Of a stretch of 64,000 nucleotides of DNA, positions 43,525 to 50,887 are shown piece by piece. The notes under the pieces are model-generated. The model saw only the letters and a list, made by a program, of their open reading frames with translations, was not told where the DNA came from and did not search any database. The DNA comes from Clostridia bacterium (lineage in GTDB: Bacteria; Bacillota; Clostridia; TANB77; CAG-508): positions 1 through 64,000 of the forward strand of contig CAAGKN010000013.1 in assembly GCA_900770415.1 (NCBI GenBank), written 5' to 3'. The translations under genes and the position numbers were made by a program. Positions within the stretch are counted from its first letter, which is position 1, and every line of letters begins with the position of its first letter.

Positions 43525-44052
43525 ATGAAAAACTATTATGAAATCCTAGAAGTAAGCGAAAATGCATCATTTGAAGTTATAGAAAAAGCTTATAGAACAC
43601 TAGCGAAAAAGTATCACCCAGATATGAATTCTGGAAACAATTCATATTATTCTGAAGATAAATTCAAAGAATTAACAGAAGCATATAGAATATTATCTAA
43701 CAAAGCTCTTCGAGCTCAATATGATGAAGAAATCGGACTAGGTTCTAATAATTTTAATGTATATAATAATCTATATTCTGAGCAGGAAAGATTAAAAAGA
43801 GAGGTTCAAAGTTTAAAAATGGAAAAAGAATCCCAAAAATATTTAAATAAAAAACAAAAAGAACGTGAAAATTCTTTAAACCCTAAAAAGTATTTTCAAT
43901 TAATTGGTACTGCCCTTTATAATGAAACTAAAAAGAGTAAAGAAGAACGTTCTAAGGATATATTTGCTCTTGTTTTAACAATCATAATTGTTGCAATCAT
44001 AGTATTTATATTTTGGAAAGTACCTGTTCTAAACAAATTCTTATTCCCATAG
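43525..44052 (+). CDS. J-domain membrane protein
   Basis: 175 residues from the ATG at 43525, chosen because AAGGAG is 8 bases upstream; a longer version starts without a site. The N-terminal J domain has KNYYEILEVSENASFEVIEK and the essential HPD in KKYHPDMNSG, then YRILSNKALRAQYD. No Gly/Phe-rich or zinc-finger regions. A charged coiled-coil linker leads to one C-terminal membrane helix (LVLTIIIVAIIVFIFWKVPV). It probably recruits DnaK at the membrane. Single-gene unit. Confidence 0.85.
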   Translation: MKNYYEILEVSENASFEVIEKAYRTLAKKYHPDMNSGNNSYYSEDKFKELTEAYRILSNKALRAQYDEEIGLGSNNFNVYNNLYSEQERLKREVQSLKMEKESQKYLNKKQKERENSLNPKKYFQLIGTALYNETKKSKEERSKDIFALVLTIIIVAIIVFIFWKVPVLNKFLFP

Positions 44053-44057
44053 AATTT

Positions 44058-44080
44058 AAAGGGAAATATCTTCCCTTTTT
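44058..44080 (+). terminator. terminator after the J-domain gene
   Basis: AAAGGGAA / TTCCCTTT with loop ATATC, then a long T-run on the plus strand. Confidence 0.85.
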
Positions 44081-44134
44081 TATTTTTTTATAGTATAATA
44101 ATTATTGTGATTAATATTATTAGGAGGAGTGTAT

Positions 44135-44578
44135 ATGTGGTGTTTTTGGTTAATCGCAGCTGGAGTATTTTTTGTAGCTGAAATCATAACAGTTGGATTT
44201 TTAGTATTTTGGTTAGGCATCGGTGCACTTTTAGCTATGGTTGCTAGCATATTTACAGATAGCATAGCAATACAAACAGCAGTATTTGTTATTTCTTCTG
44301 CAATACTTATACCTCTTACAAAACCTTTAGCAGATAAATTTATAAATAAAAAAGATACAATTCCAACAAATAGCTATTCATTAATAGGAAAGCATGGTAT
44401 TGTAACAATAGATATTAATCCGATAGAAGCAACTGGTCAGGTAAAAGTAAATGGTGAAGTGTGGTCTGCAAAGACAGATAATGAATCTTCTATTACTAAA
44501 GGCACAGAAGTAGAAGTTTTAAAAATAGATGGTGTTAAATTAGTTGTTAGTCCAATTAGAGTAACATCTGTATTATAG
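44135..44578 (+). CDS. NfeD-like membrane protein
   Basis: 147 residues. Two to three N-terminal helices (FWLIAAGVFFVAEIITVGFL; FWLGIGALLAMVASIF) and a C-terminal OB fold (GKHGIVTIDINPIEATGQVK, VNGEVWSAKT). This is the short NfeD type found in operons with stomatin. The ATG at 44135 is chosen over the GTG at 44129, which overlaps AGGAGG. The stomatin gene follows 43 bases later, the classic pair. Confidence 0.9.
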   Translation: MWCFWLIAAGVFFVAEIITVGFLVFWLGIGALLAMVASIFTDSIAIQTAVFVISSAILIPLTKPLADKFINKKDTIPTNSYSLIGKHGIVTIDINPIEATGQVKVNGEVWSAKTDNESSITKGTEVEVLKIDGVKLVVSPIRVTSVL

Positions 44579-44621
44579 TTATCAATATTTTAATATATAT
44601 ATTTTTTTAGGAGGAATTAAT

Positions 44622-45539
44622 ATGCCATTTTTAATTATACTACTAGTTATAATTTTAATTATAGCATTCAAATCAATTAAAGTCGTTAGACAATCTGAAG
44701 TTTATATTATAGAAAGACTTGGTAAATTTCATAAAGTTGCTGACGCTGGACTTACAATAATCATTCCTTTCGTTGATCACGTAAGAAGTGTTGTAAGTTT
44801 AAAAGAACAAACAATGGATATACCACCACAAGGAGTTATTACAGAGGATAACGTTACAATTACAATAGATACTGTTGTGTTCTATCAAATAACAGATCCT
44901 GCAAAAGCAGTATACGAAATTCAATCTCTAAAAAGAGGTATTGAATACTTAGCAATTACAACTATTCGTGATATAGTTGGTAAAATGAACTTAGACTCAA
45001 CATTTAGTTCAAGAGATATGATTAATAATCAATTAAGAATATTACTTGACGAAGCAACAGATAAATGGGGATGTAAAGTAAACAGAGTTGAAATTAAAGA
45101 TATTAGACCACCAGAAGATATCCGTGACGCAATGGAGAAACAAATGAATGCAGAAAGAAATAAAAGAGCTGCTATTCTTCAAGCTGAAGGAGAAAAACAA
45201 GCTGCTATTACAATAGCAGAAGGTCAAAAAGAAGCTGCTATTCTTCAAGCTGAAGCTGATAAAGAATCAAGAATTAGAAAAGCTGTCGGTGAAGCAGAAG
45301 CTATTCGCGAAGTTGCTAAAGCTAAGGCTAAAGAAATAGAAATGGTTTATGAATCTATTAAAAATGCAAACCCTGATGATAAATTAGTTCAATTAAAATC
45401 ATTAGAAGCACTTCAAGAAGTTGCAAAAGGTGAAGCAAATAAAGTATTTATTCCATTTGAAGCAACAAGTGCTCTTGCAAGTTTAGGTTCTATTAAAGAA
45501 GTTATGAAAGACGAAAAAAAAACCAAAAATAAAGAATAA
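44622..45539 (+). CDS. SPFH/stomatin-like membrane scaffold protein
   Basis: 305 residues. One N-terminal membrane segment (FLIILLVIILIIAFKSIKVV), the SPFH domain (RQSEVYIIERLGKFHKVADA, EQTMDIPPQGVITEDNVTIT), and an Ala/Glu/Lys-rich coiled coil (KRAAILQAEGEKQAAITIAE). It is the partner of NfeD in membrane-domain organisation; both genes form a two-gene plus-strand operon with AGGAGG ribosome binding sites. A bidirectional terminator with mazF follows. Confidence 0.93.
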   Translation: MPFLIILLVIILIIAFKSIKVVRQSEVYIIERLGKFHKVADAGLTIIIPFVDHVRSVVSLKEQTMDIPPQGVITEDNVTITIDTVVFYQITDPAKAVYEIQSLKRGIEYLAITTIRDIVGKMNLDSTFSSRDMINNQLRILLDEATDKWGCKVNRVEIKDIRPPEDIRDAMEKQMNAERNKRAAILQAEGEKQAAITIAEGQKEAAILQAEADKESRIRKAVGEAEAIREVAKAKAKEIEMVYESIKNANPDDKLVQLKSLEALQEVAKGEANKVFIPFEATSALASLGSIKEVMKDEKKTKNKE

Positions 45540-45546
45540 ATTAAGT

Positions 45547-45576
45547 AAAAAGAGAAGATTTTAAAATCTTCTCTTT
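45547..45576. terminator. bidirectional terminator between stomatin and mazF
   Basis: AAAAGAGAAGATTTT / AAAATCTTCTCTTTT, a perfect palindrome with T-runs on both sides. Confidence 0.88.
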
Positions 45577-45578
45577 TT

Positions 45579-45929
45579 TTATTCCTCTAGTCCAAAACTT
45601 ACTCCAAGTGCATCATTTATTTTATTTATTACTATTCTGTCATCTATATGTCCTATCTTCTCTTTCAACCTACTTTTATCTATTGTTCTTATCTGTTCTG
45701 CAAGTACTACAGAGTCAGCTTTTAATCCAAATTCTTTTGAATCTAATTCTATATGTGTAGGTAATTTGTTTTTATTCATTTGAGAAGTTATTGCCGAAAC
45801 TATTACTGTTGGGCTGTATTTATTGCCTGTGTCATTTTGTATTACTAAAACTGGTCGTATTCCTCCCTGTTCTGAACCAACTACCGGACTTAAATCTGCA
45901 TAAAACATATCTCCTCTTTTTATTACCAT
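45579..45929 (-). CDS. mazF: endoribonuclease MazF/EndoA
   Basis: Sequence-specific mRNA interferase of the CcdB/MazF fold. 116 residues from the ATG at 45927-45929, behind AGGAG. Contains VIKRGDMFYADLSPVVGSEQ, the conserved GGIRPVLVIQNDTGN and VVLAEQIRTIDKSRL. The antitoxin mazE usually lies directly upstream; here a GerS-like gene does and no antitoxin is visible. In Clostridioides difficile the order gerS-alr-mazE-mazF is known, so this locus looks like that cluster with alr and mazE lost. Confidence 0.9.
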   Translation of the reverse strand: MVIKRGDMFYADLSPVVGSEQGGIRPVLVIQNDTGNKYSPTVIVSAITSQMNKNKLPTHIELDSKEFGLKADSVVLAEQIRTIDKSRLKEKIGHIDDRIVINKINDALGVSFGLEE

Positions 45930-46025
45930 ATTCTTCACTCCTGCTACTTTTGTTAATTAGATTTTTTGTATATTTTAGATATGAGTTTGAGATTAAGAAT
46001 ATAATTTACTTAAAATTCTTTTGTA

Positions 46026-46691
46026 TTATATATCATTTTCTAATGGGCTTAGTTTAAATGCTAAAACATCTTCTTTTTGTAAATTATTTATTTTTATCTC
46101 ATTATATAATATGTAGATTATGTTTTTTTGTGTTACATCTTGTACTTCCATTTTTGTTGGTTTAGATGTTTTTTTGTCGATATATAGCCTTTTGTGGTTT
46201 ATATATTTATTTCCATTTTTTGCACTTGTCTCTAATATTATTTCATTCTCGTTTTCTGTTACTTTGTTCTCGCCAGAATCCAAAAAATCATCAATAAAAG
46301 CACTTAAACTTAATGCATTATCCCCTAAGCATTGATAATTTTCATAAATCTTGCTTAAATTAATATTGCTATTTTCAATTTTCAAACTTGATCCATCATA
46401 TATAGTAGTTAATCCCTTTATGTTTTCTGGTTCTAATACCTCTTGCTTATATATACCATTTTCTTTTATATACTGCTCTTTTATTAAATATGAATTGTTA
46501 TTTTTGTTTGAATTTATTTCTACCTTAAATGTTGCCTCATAAGAACTAATACCTAAAATATAGTTTTTTACATCATCAACTGATTTGATACTTATATTAT
46601 TTCCAGATTTTATTTTTTTATAATTAAATTTAATAAAAAAAGCAATTATTACAACAATTATTATTGTTATAACAGTAATTATTTTTTTCAT
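46026..46691 (-). CDS. GerS/LolA-like membrane-anchored protein
   Basis: 221 residues. N-terminal membrane anchor (IITVITIIIVVIIAFFIKF) without a lipobox Cys, then a LolA-like beta fold: ISSYEATFKVEINSNKN, KEQYIKENGIYKQEVLEPEN, TTIYDGSSLKIENSN. GerS of C. difficile, needed for spore cortex hydrolysis, has this fold and lies upstream of mazF in that genome, as here. I call it GerS-like on fold plus synteny; the missing lipobox is a difference. Confidence 0.65.
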   Translation of the reverse strand: MKKIITVITIIIVVIIAFFIKFNYKKIKSGNNISIKSVDDVKNYILGISSYEATFKVEINSNKNNNSYLIKEQYIKENGIYKQEVLEPENIKGLTTIYDGSSLKIENSNINLSKIYENYQCLGDNALSLSAFIDDFLDSGENKVTENENEIILETSAKNGNKYINHKRLYIDKKTSKPTKMEVQDVTQKNIIYILYNEIKINNLQKEDVLAFKLSPLENDI

Positions 46692-46735
46692 TTTTAATTA
46701 CCCCCTTATAATTGTAAATTGGAATTTGTGTGAGG

Positions 46736-46798
46736 GAATTCTAGGGACTGTCCCTCAAAATCACCAAACCTGGGGATTTTGGGGACTGTCCTGAATTC
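46736..46798. repeat. imperfect palindrome with GGGACTGTCC cores
   Basis: Left arm GAATTCTAGGGACTGTCCCT then CAAAATC; right arm GATTTTGGGGACTGTCCT then GAATTC, around a short ACCAAACCTGG loop. The GGGACTGTCC core recalls the GGGGTCTGTCCCC terminator cores elsewhere in the window. Confidence 0.65.
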
Positions 46799-46826
46799 AC
46801 AGCTATAGCAATTTCTATAATGCCTT

Positions 46827-46854
46827 CGGGTCGCCCAGGAGTGCGACCCCTACA
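46827..46854 (-). repeat. GC-rich palindromic repeat, copy B
   Basis: On the minus strand TGTAGGGGTCGCACTCCTGG then GCGACCCG; GGGTCGC / GCGACCC form a perfect 7-bp hairpin. The match with copy C extends upstream through TTGCAAACGT. Confidence 0.8.
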
Positions 46855-46878
46855 ACGTTTGCAACATGTTTTCATCCG

Positions 46879-47056
46879 AAATTAAAATATTAAAAATGAA
46901 AAAAATTGTGAATGGAGTTAGCTTGAATTAGAAATTGTTTTTCGAGCGCAGTAGGGAATCTCATTTTTAATGAGGGCGCTGCGGAACAAGAAAATTTACA
47001 ATTTCTATGAAAGCGACATGACCTGAACCATTTTTTGAATTTTAATATTTTAATTT
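46879..47056. repeat. 178-base fold-back element with 17-bp terminal inverted repeats
   Basis: Perfect terminal repeats AAATTAAAATATTAAAA (46879-46895) and TTTTAATATTTTAATTT (47040-47056). Inside, further arms pair in the same nested order: AATGG/CCATT, AGAAATTGT/ACAATTTCT, CGCAG/CTGCG, CTCAT/ATGAG. It could be a MITE-like element or a structured RNA; no ORF. A partial end sequence (AAAATTAAAATATT) recurs next to copy C at 52012. Confidence 0.7.
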
Positions 47057-47099
47057 AGAATATAATTACAAATTCCAATTTTTTATTTTGATAATACAA

Positions 47100-47126
47100 A
47101 AAAGAATAGCTAATTGCTATTCTTTT
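47100..47126. terminator. terminator of dusB
   Basis: AAAAGAATAGC / GCTATTCTTTT with loop TAATT, 11 bases after the dusB stop. Confidence 0.82.
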
Positions 47127-47136
47127 ATAACTTTAT

Positions 47137-48099
47137 TCATAATGATTTAAAATATTCTTCTAGACATGCTTCTAGTTCATTTACTTTTTCTATTCTATTT
47201 ATTTTTTCTCTTATTTTACTTGATTCTTTAAGATTTTTAATATACCAACATATATGTTTTCTCATTTCTCTTACTGCTATATACTCTCCTTTTTCAGCAA
47301 CTGCTAACTCAATATGCTGTTTTAATACTTTTAATTTTTCTTCATTTGAAATTTCTCTTTTTTCACCTTTTATTATGTCATTTATAATCCATGGATTTCC
47401 TATTGTTGCTCTTCCTATCATAATTCCATCTACATTACAATAGTCAAACATTTTATTAGCATCTTCTATGCTCTTTATATCGCCATTTCCTATTACTGGT
47501 ATATTTACAGTTTCTTTTACTTGTTTTATTATATCTAAATCTACTCTTCCACTATAGTATTCTTCTCTTGTTCTCCCATGTATTGTTATTGCAGATGCTC
47601 CAGATTGTTCTATAATTTTTGCCACTTCTACTGCATTTATATTGCTTTTATCCCAGCCTTTTCTCATTTTTACTGTTACTGGCTTTTCTACTGTTTTTAC
47701 AACTTCTTGTACTATTTCTCCTATTAGTTCTGGATTCAATAATAACTTACTCCCATCGCCATTTTTGACTACCTTTGGTGCTGGGCACCCCATATTTATA
47801 TCTATAATATCAGCAATCTCTGATACTTCATTTGCAGCAAAAGCCATTATTTTAGGATCATTCCCAAAAATTTGAACTGCTATTGGTCTTTTTTCCCCTT
47901 CTACATCTAAAAGCTTCTTTGTTTTTTCATCATTATGAAAAACTGCTCTGCTACTGGCCATTTCTGTGTACACTAACCCTGGGTTTCCGTACTCTTTGCA
48001 AATTTTTCTAAATGCTAAATCTGTTACTCCTGCCATTGGTGCAAGTAGTATATTATTTTCTAATTCTACATTTCCTATTTTTAATTTGTGTATATACAT
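47137..48099 (-). CDS. dusB: tRNA-dihydrouridine synthase
   Basis: FMN-dependent reduction of uridines in tRNA. 320 residues: TIM-barrel start ILLAPMAGVTDLAFRKICKE, the catalytic Cys in DINMGCPAPKVVKNGDGSK, VKMRKGWDK and GIMIGRATIGNPWIIND. The C-terminal helical RNA-binding region is present. It follows rodA after a 12-base gap and is the last gene of minD-minE-rodA-dusB. Confidence 0.94.
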   Translation of the reverse strand: MYIHKLKIGNVELENNILLAPMAGVTDLAFRKICKEYGNPGLVYTEMASSRAVFHNDEKTKKLLDVEGEKRPIAVQIFGNDPKIMAFAANEVSEIADIIDINMGCPAPKVVKNGDGSKLLLNPELIGEIVQEVVKTVEKPVTVKMRKGWDKSNINAVEVAKIIEQSGASAITIHGRTREEYYSGRVDLDIIKQVKETVNIPVIGNGDIKSIEDANKMFDYCNVDGIMIGRATIGNPWIINDIIKGEKREISNEEKLKVLKQHIELAVAEKGEYIAVREMRKHICWYIKNLKESSKIREKINRIEKVNELEACLEEYFKSL

Positions 48100-48111
48100 A
48101 TCTATTCCTTT

Positions 48112-49213
48112 TTAAAATATATTTTTCTGTCTTCTGCTACTGATATTTAATAATAAGCCTATTGATATAAAGTTAGTAATTAATGATGTTCCACCATAAC
48201 TTATAAATGGTAATGGTATACCTGTTATAGGAAGCAATCCTATTGTCATTCCTATATTTTCTACAACGTGAAATAAAAGTATTCCGTACAATTCCCATTG
48301 CTATATATGAACCTAAATCATCACTTGCCGTTTTTGCTACATTAATTGCTTTTGTAATTAATACAACATATATAATTACAACCAAGCCACAAGCAATAAA
48401 CCCTGCTTCTTCGCCTATTACTGGGAATATAAAGTCAGTTGTTTTCGGATATAAAAATCCTAGCTGTGTTTGTGTTCCATTAAGCCAGCCCATCCCCAAA
48501 AGTTTACCTGCTCCTATTGCCAATTTAGATTGAATAATATTATATCCAGCACCTCTTGGGTCTAAATTTGGGTTTAAATATACTTCTATTCTAGATTTTG
48601 CATGGTCTGGCAACACAAAGAAATATAATAACGGTAATGCTACAATTAGTATTATGAAAGTAGTTATTATATATTTTTTATCTATTCCAGCAACATATAG
48701 CATTAATGTAATTGCAACTATATAAGCTAATGCTGTTCCATAATCTGGTTGAATTGCAATTAAAAATGTTGGTGCCAAGCCTATTAGTAGTATAATTGCT
48801 AGTTTACTTGGTCTATTTATTTGATTTTTTCCATTTGCCTGAATATTTACAATTGTGTAGCTCAAAAAAAGTATAACAAATATTTTAGCAAGCTCTCCAG
48901 GTTGAAAAGATAATAATCCCATATTAAACCAGCTAGTTGCTCCATTAATTGCTCCCGTAAATAATACCACAACCAATAAAATCATAAAAACTGCATAAAA
49001 AATCCAAGAGGATCGTGCAATAACATTGTAATCTATAAACATTACTGCGCACATTATTGGAATGCTTATCAAAATCCATATACATTGTTTTTTAAAGGCA
49101 TCCAATTCAGTTCCTTGGCTTGCACTATATAACGCAATTAAGCCAATTATTACTAATAACAATATGCAAATTAAAATGCTCCATTCTATATTTTTTAAGT
49201 TTCTCTTATTCAT
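48112..49213 (-). CDS. rodA: RodA/FtsW-family peptidoglycan glycosyltransferase, requires +1 frameshift at a CGG codon
   Basis: SEDS-family polymerase with about ten membrane helices, for cell-wall elongation. The first 309 residues read normally through YGTALAYIVAITLMLYVAGI and GDLGSYIAMGIV-like DDLGSYIAMGIV. The next codon is CGG (48284-48286). Skipping its C gives GILLFHVVENIGMTIGLLPI, then TGIPLPFISYGGTSLI, the SEDS C-terminal signature, and a stop at 48112; total 366 residues. In the zero frame a nonsense tail ends at 48173. Position after minE supports RodA over SpoVE or FtsW. Confidence 0.92.
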
Positions 49214-49289
49214 GCTTAACCTTTCTAAAATATTTTTTTAGGTGGAATATTGCTTCCACCTAATCTTATTATTTTATTTTTTTATCTAA

Positions 49290-49910
49290 TTATTTGTTTT
49301 CTTCTTCAGCTTTATCTTCTTTTTCTGGTTCTGTTTTATCACCATCTGATTTTTCTTCTGCTTCTACCTCTTCTACTTTTTTCTCTTCTTCATTGTTTTC
49401 TGATTCTGTTTCTTTATTTTCTTCTGCTTCTGTTTTTTTATTCTCTTCTTGTTCTTTACTTTCTTCTTGTGGTTTATCTTCCTTTATTTCTTCTTTACTT
49501 TCTTCCTGTTTTTCTGTTTTTATTTCTTCTTGTTTCATCTCTTTTGTCTTCTCTTTTTCTTCTTCCTTCTCTTCTTTTTTCTCAGCTTTTTCTTTTTCAA
49601 TTTCTTTTTTCATTTCATTTTTAATGTTAACAATTGGAATATTAGCATAAAGTGATGGTGCACCTGTTGTTCCATCTTCTTTTATTTCGTTTGTAAGTCT
49701 AACATCAATTGCTTCTTCTTCTACATCTATATATTTTTTAATAACTTCTATAATTTCTTGTTTCATTAATTCTAGAAAATCAGCAGAAACATTTGCTCTA
49801 TCTTGCATTAGAACTAAATGTAATCTTTCTTTTGCTGTGTCTTTACTAGGTACATTTTTCTCTTCTGCTTTTTTTAATCTTTTAAAAAAGTTTACTATAC
49901 TCTCGAACAT
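49290..49910 (-). CDS. minE: cell division topological specificity factor MinE with long acidic tail
   Basis: Stimulates the MinD ATPase to place the septum. The first ~90 residues are a normal MinE: FFKRLKKAEEKNVPSKDTAK, ERLHLVLMQDRANVSADFLE, then the beta-strand IDVRLTNE. After residue ~100 a Lys/Glu-rich, low-complexity tail of about 105 residues is added, roughly doubling the protein. No frameshift is involved: the stop is at 49290. It follows minD after a 41-base gap. The tail is probably disordered; its role is unknown. Confidence 0.9.
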   Translation of the reverse strand: MFESIVNFFKRLKKAEEKNVPSKDTAKERLHLVLMQDRANVSADFLELMKQEIIEVIKKYIDVEEEAIDVRLTNEIKEDGTTGAPSLYANIPIVNIKNEMKKEIEKEKAEKKEEKEEEKEKTKEMKQEEIKTEKQEESKEEIKEDKPQEESKEQEENKKTEAEENKETESENNEEEKKVEEVEAEEKSDGDKTEPEKEDKAEEENK

Positions 49911-49951
49911 TTCTTTCCCTTTCTAAAAGTGATTTTTTCACTTTTCACATA

Positions 49952-50743
49952 TTATTTTCTAAACCATCCTTTTATTTTTTCCCATATTCCTTGTTTTCTT
50001 CCTGGTATTGTAACATCTATGTTCTCTCCAAGTATTCTTCTCGCTATCTCTATATAAGCTTTTCCTGATGGTGCCTTTTTATTTTTTATAACTGGTTCTC
50101 CTTTGTTTGTTTGTGTAATTATATATTCGTCATCTGGAACTACACCAATTAAATCCACTGATAGTAAGTCAACTATATCGTCAACTTCCATCATTTCTCC
50201 TTTTCTAACCATGTTAGGTCTTAATCTATTTACTATTAATTCTGGATTTTTTATTTCTGAGCTTTCTAATAGTCCTATTATTCTGTCTGCATCTCTTATT
50301 GCTGATATTTCTGCTGTTGTTACAACTATAGCTCTATCGGCACCAGCTATTGCATTCTTAAAACCTTGTTCAATTCCTGCTGGACAATCTATTAATATAT
50401 AATCAAAATCCTCTTTTAACTTTTTAGTTAATTCTTTCATTTGTTCTTCATTTATTGCACTTTTATCTCTTGTTTGAGCAGCTGGGAGTAAAAATAGTTC
50501 TTCAAAACGTTTGTCCTTAATTAGTGCTTGTCTTAGTTTGCATTTTTCTTCTACAACGTCAACTATATCATAAACGATTCTATTTTCTAGTCCCATAACA
50601 ACATCTAGATTTCTTAGTCCTATATCCGTATCTACTAAAACAACTTTTTTACCAGCTTCAGCTAAACTTGATCCTAAATTTGCTGTTGTTGTTGTTTTTC
50701 CTACGCCACCTTTCCCTGATGTTATAACTATTACTTCACCCAT
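49952..50743 (-). CDS. minD: septum site-determining ATPase MinD
   Basis: Membrane-binding ParA-type ATPase. 263 residues: deviant Walker A VITSGKGGVGKTTTTANLG, VLVDTDIGLRNLDVVMGLEN, switch II ILIDCPAGIEQGF, and the C-terminal amphipathic membrane helix (KQGIWEKIKGWFRK). First gene of minD-minE-rodA-dusB. minC is not present here. Confidence 0.97.
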   Translation of the reverse strand: MGEVIVITSGKGGVGKTTTTANLGSSLAEAGKKVVLVDTDIGLRNLDVVMGLENRIVYDIVDVVEEKCKLRQALIKDKRFEELFLLPAAQTRDKSAINEEQMKELTKKLKEDFDYILIDCPAGIEQGFKNAIAGADRAIVVTTAEISAIRDADRIIGLLESSEIKNPELIVNRLRPNMVRKGEMMEVDDIVDLLSVDLIGVVPDDEYIITQTNKGEPVIKNKKAPSGKAYIEIARRILGENIDVTIPGRKQGIWEKIKGWFRK

Positions 50744-50815
50744 TTATTATTTCCTCCTCAAAACAGAATATAGCTTGTGCTTTAAAATTGTTACTTCCGT
50801 AAATTTTGGAGCACA

Positions 50816-50847
50816 AAAATAACTGTATTTTTTAATACAGTTATTTT
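50816..50847 (-). terminator. intrinsic terminator
   Basis: AAAATAACTGTATT / AATACAGTTATTTT with a 4-base loop, between the gene at 50888 and minD. Confidence 0.85.
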
Positions 50848-50887
50848 ATAATTTTTTTTAAGAAAAGTCAATGAAATTGGAAAATAA

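Larger units (their letters stand above)
46716..47081. repeat. nested inverted-repeat island
   Basis: The 445-base gap between gerS-like and dusB holds no gene but four nested repeat structures. The outer boundary is a 14-bp inverted repeat (AAATTGGAATTTGT at 46716-46729, ACAAATTCCAATTT at 47068-47081). Inside are an imperfect palindrome (46736-46798), a GC-rich repeat copy (46827-46854) and a fold-back element (46879-47056). It looks like successive insertion of small non-coding elements. Confidence 0.75.

Noticed and set aside
15560..49213. Six frameshifts as random sequencing errors
   Set aside because: Random errors would include deletions, homopolymer changes and varied bases. All six are an added C before GG at a glycine codon. 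A systematic, motif-specific error remains possible and is listed as the main refutation.
49250..49655. Leu/Phe/Ser-rich plus-strand ORFs opposite minE
   Set aside because: They are antisense readings of the Lys/Glu-rich minE tail.
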